A DNA stretch of 64,000 bases from Sphaerisporangium siamense (GTDB taxonomy: Bacteria > Actinomycetota > Actinomycetes > Streptosporangiales > Streptosporangiaceae): contig NZ_JACHND010000001.1 in the NCBI RefSeq assembly GCF_014205275.1, forward strand, positions 7,130,001-7,194,000, read 5' to 3'. The first letter of the stretch is position 1; each line of letters begins with the position of its first letter. Below the pieces are notes generated by a model. That model was not told where the DNA came from. It ran no database searches and saw only the letters and a program-made list of their open reading frames with translations. The position numbers and the translations under genes are program-made. Of the stretch, positions 42,189 to 50,914 are shown piece after piece.

Positions 42189-43730
42189 TCAGCCGTCGCC
42201 GCGCTCGCAGGCGACGCCGTCGCCGTCCCGGTCGGGGTACCAGGCGTACTCCTCGTGGACGCCCTTGGTGTAGGGGCCGTAGCCCGCGGCGTTGGCGGCC
42301 TGGCAGGTCGGGAAACGCGGGTCGGCGGTGCGGCGGCTCGTCGGAAGGGCGCCCGAGGACTTCGCGTCGGGCGTCCGCCCGCCGGACTCGCTCAAGGTCG
42401 GCGTCCGCCCGCCCGTGGCCGCCGGGCCACCGACGGGCTGCGTGCCCGTGGCCTGCGCGGACGGCGCGCCGAGGTACGGGGTGCCACTGGAGGTCGGCGC
42501 GATCGGCACCCGGCCGCCGGAGGACGGCTGCCCGGACGGGACGGTCGCCCCGGGCGAGGCGGCGGGGTCGGCCGGACCGGTGGGCGCGCCGGTGGCGCCC
42601 GAGCCGGGCGCGCAGGTCGCGGCGGCCCCGGGCGCGCCGGTCGCCGCGGGGTCGGTGACCCCGCCCCCTGGGGACGTCCCCTGACCGGTGCCGTTCTGCG
42701 GATCCTGCTGCCCGGTCCCGTTCAACGGCCCCTGCCCCGTGCCGTTCTGGGAACCCTGGCCGCTGCCGTTCTGAGAGCCCTGACCTGTGCCGTTCTGAGA
42801 GCCCTGACCTGTGCCGTTCTGGGAACCCTGGCCCGTGCCGTTCTGGGAGCCCTGCTGGCCGGTGGTGCCGGGTGGGGGGACCTGGCCGGTGCCTCCGGAC
42901 GGGGTGGTCTGGCCGGGGGCGTCCGGGGGCAGCGTGTAGGGCCGGCCGGTGTCCGGGGCGCTGGGCGGGCAGGTGGTGGCGGGGGCGCTGGGGGTGGCGC
43001 CGTGGCCGAAGAGGCGGGCCACCATCACGTCGGCGGCCTCCTTGGTCAGGCCGGAGATGCTGAAACTGTCGCCGGTGAGCTTCTGGGCGACCCGCGGCGC
43101 CGTCACGACCCTGTCGCTCACCACGACGGCGAGCAGTTCGTTCAACGAGTCCTCGGTGAGGGAGGCCAGCCGGTCGCGGCTCTCGGGCACGGGGACGACG
43201 CGGACGGAGTAGGAACCGTCGGCGTCACCGACGGCCTCGACCTTCAGCACGGAGGTGACGGTGACCCCGGGGGCGAGCTGGTAGCAGGTGGTGCCCGCGT
43301 CGTCGAGCACGGCGTCCCCTCCGGGGCTCGGGCAGGGGGCGGGCCGGGTGCCGGTCACCGGGGCGAAGTGGATCGTGGCGGCCAGGCGGCTCGGCGCGGG
43401 CGCGCCTAAAGGACGGTCGGGCTGGCGGGTCATGAGCACGGCGATGGTGGCGACGACGCCGGTGACGATGACGACCACGATGAGCCCAGCGAGCAGGGCG
43501 ACGGTGGTCGAGCGCGAGGCGCGCGGCGGCCCCTGCGGGCCGGCGGGGGTCGAGGGGTCGCCGGGCCCGGCCGGCCCTCCGGGGCCGGAGCGGCCGCCGG
43601 GCGGCCGAGCGCCGTGCCCCCCGGGGGGACCGCCCGCGCCGGGCACGCCCGTGCCGCCGGTGGGCACGCCGTGAGGATCCAGCGGCGCCTGTGACCGATC
43701 ACCGTGATCGCCCGCCGACGGATTACGCAT
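42189..43730 (-). CDS. Membrane-anchored repeat protein with SecD-P1-like domain and C-terminal excalibur domain
   Basis: 513 residues. A Gly/Pro-rich cytoplasmic head is followed by one transmembrane helix (TVALLAGLIVVVIVTGVVATIAVLM), then an extracellular segment of ~130 residues resembling the SecD P1 head (SVLKVEAVGDADGSYSVRVV, LAVVVSDRVVTAPRVAQKL). A long Gly/Gln/Asn/Thr region with GSQNGTGQ repeats comes next, and a C-terminal excalibur calcium-binding motif (YPDRDGDGVACERGDG, with Cys at CQAANAAG). Start ATG 43730 (AGGGG upstream); ATG 43751 is an alternative. I do not know a described protein with this exact combination. Surface/wall-spanning role inferred. Confidence 0.75.
   Translation of the reverse strand: MRNPSAGDHGDRSQAPLDPHGVPTGGTGVPGAGGPPGGHGARPPGGRSGPGGPAGPGDPSTPAGPQGPPRASRSTTVALLAGLIVVVIVTGVVATIAVLMTRQPDRPLGAPAPSRLAATIHFAPVTGTRPAPCPSPGGDAVLDDAGTTCYQLAPGVTVTSVLKVEAVGDADGSYSVRVVPVPESRDRLASLTEDSLNELLAVVVSDRVVTAPRVAQKLTGDSFSISGLTKEAADVMVARLFGHGATPSAPATTCPPSAPDTGRPYTLPPDAPGQTTPSGGTGQVPPPGTTGQQGSQNGTGQGSQNGTGQGSQNGTGQGSQNGSGQGSQNGTGQGPLNGTGQQDPQNGTGQGTSPGGGVTDPAATGAPGAAATCAPGSGATGAPTGPADPAASPGATVPSGQPSSGGRVPIAPTSSGTPYLGAPSAQATGTQPVGGPAATGGRTPTLSESGGRTPDAKSSGALPTSRRTADPRFPTCQAANAAGYGPYTKGVHEEYAWYPDRDGDGVACERGDG
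42737..42856 (-). repeat. 24-bp tandem repeats encoding GSQNGTGQ
   Basis: About five near-identical 24-bp units inside the excalibur gene (unit close to TGCCGTTCTGAGAGCCCTGA on the plus strand, plus 4 bases). The central units differ by one or two bases, and degenerate units flank them. Likely length-variable between strains. Direct, contiguous repeats, so not CRISPR. Confidence 0.88.
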
Positions 43731-44140
43731 CCACACCCCTGTGCCAGACATCGCAGGGCCGAGCCTATCGAGGGTCCCGGCTTCGGGCTAACCGAGCACG
43801 AAAGATCCCGAAGCCCGTTCTAGGCTGGAGGCGTCCTGACAATCTGCCACGTACCTGGGCTGATTCCTGCCAACCTGCTCCGTGGTCGGCGCCCGGCAGG
43901 GCACGCAAAGTAGGAGAGGACAGGCCGAAAGGGTCACCCCCCGCCCCCGCGGACGTTCATGGCGCCGCCGGGACGGGCGGCACCGGGGGTCACGGCGGGA
44001 AGACGGCGCGAGCCGGGGCCGGATCCCGCGATGGTCGCGAGGGCAGCACCAGGCGAATCCCACAGGGAGACAGGGCTCCCGGCGGCGGGCCGCGCGACCG
44101 GTCCCGCCGCCACGGGCGGCCACCGAGTCAAGGAGGACTC
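43731..44140. other. Leader region upstream of ald
   Basis: About 410 bases of divergent intergenic DNA. It contains an inverted repeat, GGCTTCGGG (43779-43787) and CCCGAAGCC (43807-43815), and several GC-rich potential stems. The ribosome site AAGGAGGA ends 3 bases before ald. No riboswitch consensus is convincing. Confidence 0.4.
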
Positions 44141-45256
44141 ATGAAAGTCGGCGTTCCCCGAGAGGTGAAGGATCAGGAGCACCGCGTGGCGCTCACGCCC
44201 GCGGGGGCGAACGAGCTGGTCAGGCACGGCCACCAGGTGTTCGTCGAGCAGGGCGCGGGCGAGGGCTCGTCCATCCACGACGGCGACTTCCGCGCCGCGG
44301 GCGCCGCGATCCTCGGTTCGGCCGAGGAGGTCTGGCGCGAGGGCGACCTCATCCTCAAGGTCAAGGAGCCCGTCCCTTCCGAGTACTCGCTGCTGCGCGA
44401 GGGCCAGGTCCTGTTCACCTACCTGCACCTGGCCGCGTCGCGGAAGCTGACCCTGGCCATGGTGGAGTCCGGGGTGACCGGCATCGCCTACGAGACCGTG
44501 CAGCTCGCCAACGGCGCGCTGCCGCTGCTCGCGCCCATGTCGGAGGTGGCCGGGCGCCTCGCCCCGCAGGTGGGGGCCTACCACCTGATGCGGCAGGGCG
44601 GCGGCAGAGGGGTGCTCATGGGGGGTGTGCCGGGGGTGTACCCGGCCAAGGTGGTCGTGCTGGGCGCCGGGGTGACCGGCATGAACGCGGCGACCATCGC
44701 GCTCGGCATGCAGGCCGAGGTGCTGCTGCTGGACAAGAACATCGAGCGGCTGCGCCAGATCGACACGATCTACCGGGGGCACCTGCGGACCGTCGCGTCC
44801 AACGCCTACGAGATCGAGCGCGCCGTGCTGGACGCCGACCTGGTCATCGGGGCCGTGCTCGTGCCGGGGGCGCGGGCGCCGAAGCTGGTGACCAACGACC
44901 TGGTCTCGCGGATGAAGGACGGGGCCGTGCTGGTGGACATCTCGATCGACCAGGGCGGCTGCTTCGAGGACTCGCGCCCCACCACGCACGCGCACCCGAC
45001 CTACCGGGTGCACGAGACGGTGTTCTACTGCGTGGCGAACATGCCGGGCGCGGTCCCGACGACCTCCACGTACGCGCTGACCAACGTCACCCTGCCCTAC
45101 GTCCTGGCGATCGCCGACAAGGGCTGGCGGGAGGCGCTGCGCGACGACCGGGCGCTCGGGCACGGGCTGAACACGCACGCGGGCGTCCTCACCAGCCTTC
45201 CCGTCGGCGAGGCCCACGGCCTGGAGGCCGTGGACCCGTCCGCCGTGCTGCGCTGA
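44141..45256 (+). CDS. ald: Alanine dehydrogenase
   Basis: 371 residues. NAD-dependent L-alanine to pyruvate plus ammonia, reversible; supports nitrogen balance and hypoxic metabolism in actinobacteria. Signature N-terminus [20 protein letters not shown] (substrate-binding Arg), catalytic Lys in ILKVKEP and His in [12 protein letters not shown] motif [13 protein letters not shown], and Asp in [13 protein letters not shown] 44141 with AAGGAGGACTC. It has a long 5' region, often a place for regulation. Terminates in a stem shared with the convergent DUF3105 gene. Confidence 0.96.
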   Translation: MKVGVPREVKDQEHRVALTPAGANELVRHGHQVFVEQGAGEGSSIHDGDFRAAGAAILGSAEEVWREGDLILKVKEPVPSEYSLLREGQVLFTYLHLAASRKLTLAMVESGVTGIAYETVQLANGALPLLAPMSEVAGRLAPQVGAYHLMRQGGGRGVLMGGVPGVYPAKVVVLGAGVTGMNAATIALGMQAEVLLLDKNIERLRQIDTIYRGHLRTVASNAYEIERAVLDADLVIGAVLVPGARAPKLVTNDLVSRMKDGAVLVDISIDQGGCFEDSRPTTHAHPTYRVHETVFYCVANMPGAVPTTSTYALTNVTLPYVLAIADKGWREALRDDRALGHGLNTHAGVLTSLPVGEAHGLEAVDPSAVLR

Positions 45257-45258
45257 CC

Positions 45259-45277
45259 CCGGGGCGGGGCCCCGGGA
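45259..45277. terminator. Hairpin between ald and the DUF3105 gene
   Basis: CCCGGGGC / GCCCCGGG, perfect 8-bp arms, 3-base loop, in the 22-base gap between two convergent stops. Likely bidirectional. Confidence 0.6.
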
Positions 45278-45278
45278 C

Positions 45279-45980
45279 TCAGGAGGAGGAGGGCGACGCC
45301 TGCGGCATCGAGCTCGCGGCCGGGCTCGGAACCGCGGTCGGGCTCACCGTCGGGATCGGCGCCTGCGCGGCCGTCTCGCTGGTGCTGCCCTTGCCGGTGC
45401 AGGTGGCGCCGTACTCGGGCGTGGTCTCGGGGTTCTGCTTGTACTTGGTGATGTACCTGCTCAGCTTGGGGTCGTCGACGCCCGTGAACTCCAGCTGGTG
45501 GTTCCAGGAGCTGGCCACCACGGGCGCCTTGAGGCCCGGGTAAGGGCTGAGCAGCAGGTAGTCGGTGGTGACCAGGGCCTTGAGCTTCTCGACCTGGTCC
45601 TTCGGGAGGTCGGGCCGGTAGGTGATCCACACCGCGCCGTGCTCCATGGAGTGCACGGCGTTCTCGTTGTTGAGGGCTTCGTCGTAGACGCCGCACTGCT
45701 GCCAGGTCGGGTTGTGCTCACCGCCGACGGGCGGGTTCTCCTTGTAGTTCACCTTGATCAGCGTGTGCTCGCCGTTCTTGTAGGTGAAGCTCTTGACGCC
45801 GTCGAGGGAGGTGGCGGCCCGGTCCTTGATGACGTACCAGCCGACCAGCCCGATCAGCAGGACGATGACGAAGGCCCCCGCTCCCCACATGAGCGTCGCC
45901 GTGCGCCGCTCCTTGCGCTTCTGCGCGGCACGCAGCTGGGCGAGTTGCTCTCGCCGCGCCTGCGTCCTCTCCTTGGCCAT
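45279..45980 (-). CDS. DUF3105 membrane protein
   Basis: 233 residues. A basic, Gln-rich cytoplasmic start ([19 protein letters not shown]), one transmembrane helix ([21 protein letters not shown]) and an extracellular DUF3105 domain with the diagnostic [15 protein letters not shown] and [12 protein letters not shown] (His/Met rich) and a Cys near CTGKG. The Ser/Pro tail is flexible. Divergent from a DUF305 protein (121 bases). This pairing recurs in actinobacteria and is often near copper genes; metal binding is plausible from the His/Met residues. Confidence 0.9.
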   Translation of the reverse strand: MAKERTQARREQLAQLRAAQKRKERRTATLMWGAGAFVIVLLIGLVGWYVIKDRAATSLDGVKSFTYKNGEHTLIKVNYKENPPVGGEHNPTWQQCGVYDEALNNENAVHSMEHGAVWITYRPDLPKDQVEKLKALVTTDYLLLSPYPGLKAPVVASSWNHQLEFTGVDDPKLSRYITKYKQNPETTPEYGATCTGKGSTSETAAQAPIPTVSPTAVPSPAASSMPQASPSSS

Positions 45981-46101
45981 CAGTCCTCCAACGGCTGTTC
46001 ATGACCCTTGAATGCTCAAGCTCCGATACTTATGTGGAGGATAGTGGGTGGGTAATAAGGTTTGCGCTCAAGCGCCCTGACAATCACTACTCTGGCTGGC
46101 A

Positions 46102-46728
46102 ATGGCAACCATACGAACGCGCGTGATCCTCGTGGCCGTCATCACCTGCCTGGCCACGGTCGCGGCGATGCTGCTGATCACGGGCAGGTCCGGTCCCCCC
46201 GGAGACGCCTCCGCCGAGGCGGGGTTCGCCCGCGACATGGCGGTCCACCACGCGCAGGCGGTGGAGATGAGCTTCGCGGTCTACGACAAGACCGCGGACA
46301 CGGCCCTGCGGGGCCTGAGCTACGACATCATCACCACGCAGACGGCCCAGCGCGGCATCTTCATGGGATGGCTCCAGCAGTGGGGCCTGACCCAGGCGAC
46401 CACCCGGCCGGCGATGGCGTGGATGGCCGGCCACGGGCACGTGGCGCCCGGCACGCCCGCCACGATGCCGGGCATGGCGAACGACCAGGAGATGAAGAAG
46501 CTGCAGGCCGCCGGGGGCAAGGACGCCGAAATCCTGTTCCTGCAGCTCATGATCCGTCACCACGAGGGCGGCGTGCAGATGGCCAGGGCCGCGCTGAACC
46601 TGTCCAAGCGCTCCGAGGTCCGCTCGATCGCGCAGAACATCGTGGACACCCAGGACAGCGAGATCGGCTACATGACCGAGCTGCTCCAGGCGCGCGGCGC
46701 CAAGCCGTACCCCTCGATCCTCAACTGA
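46102..46728 (+). CDS. DUF305 family secreted/membrane-anchored protein
   Basis: 208 residues. An N-terminal anchor/signal helix (RVILVAVITCLATVAAMLLI), then two ferritin-like DUF305 helices with paired His: FARDMAVHHAQAVEMS and LQLMIRHHEGGVQMA. The intervening HGHVAPGTPATMPGM is His/Met-rich. The histidine pattern suggests metal binding (copper has been proposed). ATG 46102. Divergent from DUF3105, so the two extracytoplasmic proteins are likely a functional pair. Confidence 0.9.
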   Translation: MATIRTRVILVAVITCLATVAAMLLITGRSGPPGDASAEAGFARDMAVHHAQAVEMSFAVYDKTADTALRGLSYDIITTQTAQRGIFMGWLQQWGLTQATTRPAMAWMAGHGHVAPGTPATMPGMANDQEMKKLQAAGGKDAEILFLQLMIRHHEGGVQMARAALNLSKRSEVRSIAQNIVDTQDSEIGYMTELLQARGAKPYPSILN

Positions 46729-46747
46729 TCACCGGCCTGGAGCGCTC

Positions 46748-47809
46748 TCAGCGCTGGGCCATCTCCTCCGCGAGCGCGGCGGCGAAGGCGTCCACGTCCG
46801 CCTCGGTGGTGTCGAAGGCGGTCATCCAGCGCACCTCGCCCGTGGACTCGTCCCAGGTGTAGAAGCGGAAGCGCTTGCGCAGGCGGTCGGCGACGTCGCG
46901 CGGCAGCACGGCGAAGACGGCGTTGGCCCGGACCTCCCGGGTGACGGTCACCCCGGGCACGTCGCGGACGGCCGCGGCCAGCCGCGCCGCCATGGCGTTG
47001 GCGTTCCTGGCGTTGCGCAGCCACAGGTCGCCCGCGAGCAGCGCCTCGAACTGCACCGAGACGAAGCGCATCTTCGAGGCGAGCTGCATCGCGGTCTTGC
47101 GCAGGTAGACCAGCCCCCGCACGGCCGCGGGGTCGAGCACCACCACGACCTCGCCGAACATCAGGCCGGCCTTGGTGCCGCCGAAGGACAGGACGTCCAC
47201 GCCGGCGTCGGTGGTGAGCGCGCGCAGCGGCACGTCCAGGGCGGCGGCGGCGTTGGTCAGGCGGGCGCCGTCCAGGTGGACCAGCATGCCGAGGTCGTGG
47301 CAGTGCGCGGCGATGGCGGCGATCTCACCGGGCGTGTAGAGCGTGCCGAGCTCGGTGCTCTGCGAGATCGACACCACGCGCGGCTGGGCGCGGTGCTCGT
47401 CGCCGAAGCCCCACGCCTGGCGGTCGATCAGGGCCGGGGTGAGCTTGCCGTCGGGGGTGGGGACGGTGAGCAGCTTGAGCCCGGCCGTACGCTCGGGCGC
47501 CCCGCCCTCGTCGGTGTTGATGTGGGCCGTCTCCGCGCAGACGACGGCCTCCCAGGGGGCGGTCATCGCGCGCAGGCCGACGACGTTGGCGCCGGTGCCG
47601 TTGAACACCGGCCACGCCTCGGCCCGCTCCCCGAAGTGCCGCCGGAACACCTTCTGCAGGTGGGCGGTGTAGGCGTCCTCGCCGTAGGCGACCTGGTGGC
47701 CGCCGTTGGCGAGGGCCAGCGCCTCCAGGACCTCCGGGTGGACTCCCGCGTAGTTGTCGCTGGCGAAGCCCTTGACCGCGGGGTCGTGGTGCCGTCGCGC
47801 CTGGGTCAC
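46748..47809 (-). CDS. Low-specificity L-threonine aldolase-like PLP enzyme
   Basis: 353 residues, fold-type I threonine aldolase family: KGFASDNYAGVHPEVLEALA, GTGANVVGLRAM (cofactor phosphate), AETAHINTDEGGAPE, HLDGARLTNAAAAL (Asp for PLP nitrogen) and SFGGTKAGLM with the PLP Lys. Family members cleave L-Thr/L-allo-Thr to glycine and acetaldehyde. GTG 47809 overlaps the SDR stop as GTGA; ATG 47824 is an alternative. Last of a three-gene coupled cassette with DUF6421 and SDR, so its true substrate may be unusual. Confidence 0.9.
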   Translation of the reverse strand: MTQARRHHDPAVKGFASDNYAGVHPEVLEALALANGGHQVAYGEDAYTAHLQKVFRRHFGERAEAWPVFNGTGANVVGLRAMTAPWEAVVCAETAHINTDEGGAPERTAGLKLLTVPTPDGKLTPALIDRQAWGFGDEHRAQPRVVSISQSTELGTLYTPGEIAAIAAHCHDLGMLVHLDGARLTNAAAALDVPLRALTTDAGVDVLSFGGTKAGLMFGEVVVVLDPAAVRGLVYLRKTAMQLASKMRFVSVQFEALLAGDLWLRNARNANAMAARLAAAVRDVPGVTVTREVRANAVFAVLPRDVADRLRKRFRFYTWDESTGEVRWMTAFDTTEADVDAFAAALAEEMAQR

Positions 47810-48504
47810 GAGGTCAGGTCCCATCGGAGGCCGTTGACCTCGCCGGCCGGGCGGTCCCACAGGGCGGCGACGGCCTCGGCCAGGTCCTTGACGTCGGTGT
47901 AGCCGGGGAACTTGCGCTCGGGGCTCGCGGCGCGCATGGCGTCGTTCACCAGGGCCTTGATCACCAGGATGGTGGCCGCGGCGGGGGTGTCGCGCAACGC
48001 GTCGGCGAACGCGAGCGTCCACGCCTCGGCGGCGGCCTTGGCCGCGGCGTAGGCCGCGTTGCCCTGGGTGGGGCGCGCGGCGGCCGTGGCCGAGACGATG
48101 GCGAACCGGGCGTCGGGGCTGTCCCGCAGCAGCGGCTCGAAGGCGAGCGTGACGTGCTGCAGCGTGCGGACGAGCTGCCGGTGCAGGAAGTCCCAGTCGG
48201 CGAGGTCGGTCTCGGCGAAGGTCTTGGACCCCCGCCAGCCGCCGACCAGATGGACGACGCCGTCGGCCCGCCCGTGCTCCTCGGCCACGCGGGCGGCGAA
48301 CGCGCGCACGGCCTCGGGGTCGGCGAGGTCGACGGCGTGGACGCCGGGGGCCTCGTCCAGCCCGGCGCCGATCACGGTGTCGCCGCGGGCGGCCAGGCGG
48401 GCGGCGACGGCCTCGCCCGTGGGGCCGCCCGCGCCGGTGACGACGACGACCCTGCCGGACGTGCTGGGCAACCCGTACGGTCCTGCCTGCTCGGTGGTGC
48501 TCAC
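47806..48504 (-). CDS. Short-chain dehydrogenase/reductase
   Basis: 232 residues. Classical SDR with an N-terminal cofactor motif VVVVTGAGGPTGEAVAARLA (TGxxxGxG-like), VVHLVGGW in place of NNAG, and active-site Ser (FAIVSATAAA) with YAAAKAAAEAW (Tyr-xxx-Lys). The start overlaps the DUF6421 stop (ATGA) and its own stop overlaps the aldolase start (GTGA). Substrate unknown; context points to a shared pathway with the aldolase and DUF6421. Confidence 0.92.
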   Translation of the reverse strand: MSTTEQAGPYGLPSTSGRVVVVTGAGGPTGEAVAARLAARGDTVIGAGLDEAPGVHAVDLADPEAVRAFAARVAEEHGRADGVVHLVGGWRGSKTFAETDLADWDFLHRQLVRTLQHVTLAFEPLLRDSPDARFAIVSATAAARPTQGNAAYAAAKAAAEAWTLAFADALRDTPAAATILVIKALVNDAMRAASPERKFPGYTDVKDLAEAVAALWDRPAGEVNGLRWDLTS

Positions 48505-50573
48505 CCGCGGATTCCCTTCGTGGCCTCGACGACGCCGGACAGCTTACGGCGCAGGGCCTCGTAGAACATGCTCAGGGGGAACTCGTCGGGCAGGACCGCG
48601 TCCACGACCGCCTTCGGGAAGCCCTCGACGGGCAGGGCCTCCACGCCCTGGTGCCACACCGAGGCCGGGTGCGGGGCGACGTAGGCGGCGACGAGCTGGT
48701 GCGCGGCGAGCCAGTGCGCCAGCTTGGAGCGGTCGATGCCGTCGCGGTAGAGCTTCTCGACCTCGCCGCGCAGGTCGGCGACGCCGTCCGCCACGCGGTC
48801 CCAGTCGACGGCGAGCCTGTTGTCGGTCCAGCGCACGATGTCGTTGCGGTGCAGGTAGGCGAACAGGAGCTGCCCGCCGAGGCCGTCGTAGTTGCGCACC
48901 CGGTCGCCGGTGATCGGGAAGCGGAACAGCCGGTCGAACAGGATGGCGTACTGGACGTAGCGGGCGTGCGGCACGCCTTCCTCCTCCAGCTTCACCGCCT
49001 CGCCGAAGGCCGTCAGGTCGCAGCGCAGCTCCTCCAGCGAGTACAGCCAGTACGGCATGCGCTGCTTGATCATGAACGGGTCGAAGGGCAGGTCGCCGTG
49101 GCTGTGGGTCCTGTCGTGCACCAGGTCCCAGAGCACGAAGGTGTCCTGGGCCAGCTCCTGGCTGTCCAGCAGGCGGGCGGCGTCCGGCGGGAGCGCCAGC
49201 TTGAGCGTCTCGGCGGCGGCGCGGCTGACGGCGCGGAAGCGGGCGGCCTCGCGGTCACAGAAGATGGCGCCCCAGGTGAACCGCGGCGGGACCTCGCGCA
49301 CGGCGACGGTCTCGGGGAACAGCACGGCGGAGTTGGTGTCGTACCCGGCGGTGAAGTCGACGAACTCGATCGGCACGAACATGGGGTTGTCGTAGCGCTC
49401 GCGCTCCAGGTCGGCCAGCCAGCCCGGCCAGACCGTGCGGATCCAGACGGCCTCCAGGTCGCGGTCGGGGTTGCCGTTCTGGGTGTACATCGGGAAGACG
49501 ACCAGGTGCTCCAGGCCGTCGACGCGCTGGGCGTCGGGGTGGAAGGCGTTGAGCGAGTCGAGGAAGTCGGGCTTGCCGAAGCCCTCCGCCTCCCACTTGC
49601 GCAGGTCGGCGAGCACGGCGGCCAGGTACTCGGCGTCGTGGGGGTAGTTCGGGGCGAGCTTCTCGACCCCTTCGGCGACGCGGGCCACGATCGGGGCGGC
49701 CGCGGCGGCGTCCTCGATGGAGCCGTCCTTGGCGGTGAGCGGGCGCAGCTCCTCGACGGCCCGCTTGAGCGCGTCGGTGAGCGCGGCCACGCCGGGGTCG
49801 GCGGCGGCGCGCGCTCCGGCGGCCTCGGGGACGCGGGCGGCCCAGGTGACGACGTTGCCCCACAGGCGGGCGTGCCGGAGATCGCCGATGGAGTCGTCGC
49901 CGAACAGGTCGGAGTCGGCGAACACCACCACGCGTCCCTGCCCGTGGCGCAGCGCCACGGCCAGCGCGCGGCCGGCGGGGTCGGCGGCGGGCGAGGTCTC
50001 GAACAGCACGGCGGCGCCGGCGGACGGGGTGAGCACGCCCGCGCGGTAGAAGCACGCCTCGCGCGCCCCGGCGGTGAGGTTCTCGCCCTCGGTCGCGACC
50101 GGGCGGCCGAGCACCCAGGTGGCGACGCCGTTGTGGCAGTTGGCCGGGTCCTGCACGGTGGTGTGCTCGATCTCCACGCCGAACCGGGCGAGCAGGTCGG
50201 CGAGGTTGTTGCCGTACTTCTCCTGCTCGCACTCGGCGAGGACGATCAGGCCGCCGCCGCCCGCGACGTACCGCTCGATGGCGTCGATCTCCTCGACGGG
50301 CAGCGCGGGGCTGCCGCGCCCGATGGTGCGCTCCCAGCGGTCGCCGGAGGGGTGGGCGATGACGAACACGTCGTGGCCGGCCAGGAGGGCGGGCGTCACG
50401 GGGCCCTCGGTGTGCGCGGCGACGGCGTGTCCGAGACGACGCAGGACCTCCGCCGCGCGGGCGTAGCTGTTGTCGTCGGGATGAGCCGGGTTCATCGTCT
50501 CGGCGACCTCGCGCCGGATCGTCCACGACTCGTTGTGCGCCTCGTCGAACAGCACCCGCGGGAAAGCCCTCAT
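48501..50573 (-). CDS. DUF6421 family protein with N-terminal glutamine-amidotransferase-like fold
   Basis: 690 residues. The first ~230 residues resemble the class-I-GATase-like/IFT52-GIFT fold (RVLFDEAHNESW; HDVFVIAHPSGD; YVAGGGGLIVLAECEQEKYG; VVVFADSDLFGDDSIGD), without the Cys of a glutaminase. The rest (for example DSQELAQDTFVLWDLVHDRT, PFMIKQRMPYWLYSLEELRC) matches what I remember as DUF6421, an actinomycete family of unknown function. Many His/Asp/Tyr residues (HDRTHSHGD) could form a metal site. ATG 50573 follows GGGATGG. First gene of a coupled operon with SDR and threonine aldolase. Confidence 0.8.
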   Translation of the reverse strand: MRAFPRVLFDEAHNESWTIRREVAETMNPAHPDDNSYARAAEVLRRLGHAVAAHTEGPVTPALLAGHDVFVIAHPSGDRWERTIGRGSPALPVEEIDAIERYVAGGGGLIVLAECEQEKYGNNLADLLARFGVEIEHTTVQDPANCHNGVATWVLGRPVATEGENLTAGAREACFYRAGVLTPSAGAAVLFETSPAADPAGRALAVALRHGQGRVVVFADSDLFGDDSIGDLRHARLWGNVVTWAARVPEAAGARAAADPGVAALTDALKRAVEELRPLTAKDGSIEDAAAAAPIVARVAEGVEKLAPNYPHDAEYLAAVLADLRKWEAEGFGKPDFLDSLNAFHPDAQRVDGLEHLVVFPMYTQNGNPDRDLEAVWIRTVWPGWLADLERERYDNPMFVPIEFVDFTAGYDTNSAVLFPETVAVREVPPRFTWGAIFCDREAARFRAVSRAAAETLKLALPPDAARLLDSQELAQDTFVLWDLVHDRTHSHGDLPFDPFMIKQRMPYWLYSLEELRCDLTAFGEAVKLEEEGVPHARYVQYAILFDRLFRFPITGDRVRNYDGLGGQLLFAYLHRNDIVRWTDNRLAVDWDRVADGVADLRGEVEKLYRDGIDRSKLAHWLAAHQLVAAYVAPHPASVWHQGVEALPVEGFPKAVVDAVLPDEFPLSMFYEALRRKLSGVVEATKGIRG

Positions 50574-50914
50574 GCCATCCCATCCCTTCGCTAGCGTAAT
50601 TTCTCCAGCAACGCTGGGATCTATACGGAAAATATACACACAACATGGCTCATCACGGGAAACCTGTCGTCGCGGTGACCGCCCTCCACGGGCCCGGCCG
50701 GTGCGGAAACCCCTGTGGCGACGGGGTTTCCGGCGTGACGGCCGCGGTCCGGCTTTTCCGCCCCGCGGGGGACGGCGGGTCACCCGCCCGGCGGACGCGC
50801 CGCCCGCCCCCGCCCCCGTAGCGTCCACTCCGACACGGTGAAGAGCACCGTGCCCCCGCCCGGGGACGGTGGGCCCGCATCGGGCCGCCGTCCCCGCCTG
50901 CCCGAGAAAGCACG
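50574..50914. other. Divergent intergenic region with an AT-rich promoter-like core
   Basis: 341 bases. Between 50600 and 50645 the DNA is AT-rich for this genome, with TATACGGAAAATATA, a small symmetric element likely within the promoter of the DUF6421 operon. The rest, to the start of the next gene, is GC-rich with no clear signal. Confidence 0.45.

Noticed and set aside
42737-42856. Short direct repeats that might suggest CRISPR
   Set aside because: Units are contiguous, in frame, and encode a protein linker; there are no spacers and no cas genes.
39120-43409. 4.3-kb plus-strand open frame across the pucD region in another frame
   Set aside because: Arg/Gly/Ala-rich translation without domains; it shadows real genes on both strands.
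43890-44140. Possible glycine-type riboswitch in the ald leader (GGAGAGGACAGGCCGAAAGGG)
   Set aside because: It looks superficially like part of the glycine aptamer but lacks the closing conserved segment; the rest of the leader does not fit the spacing.
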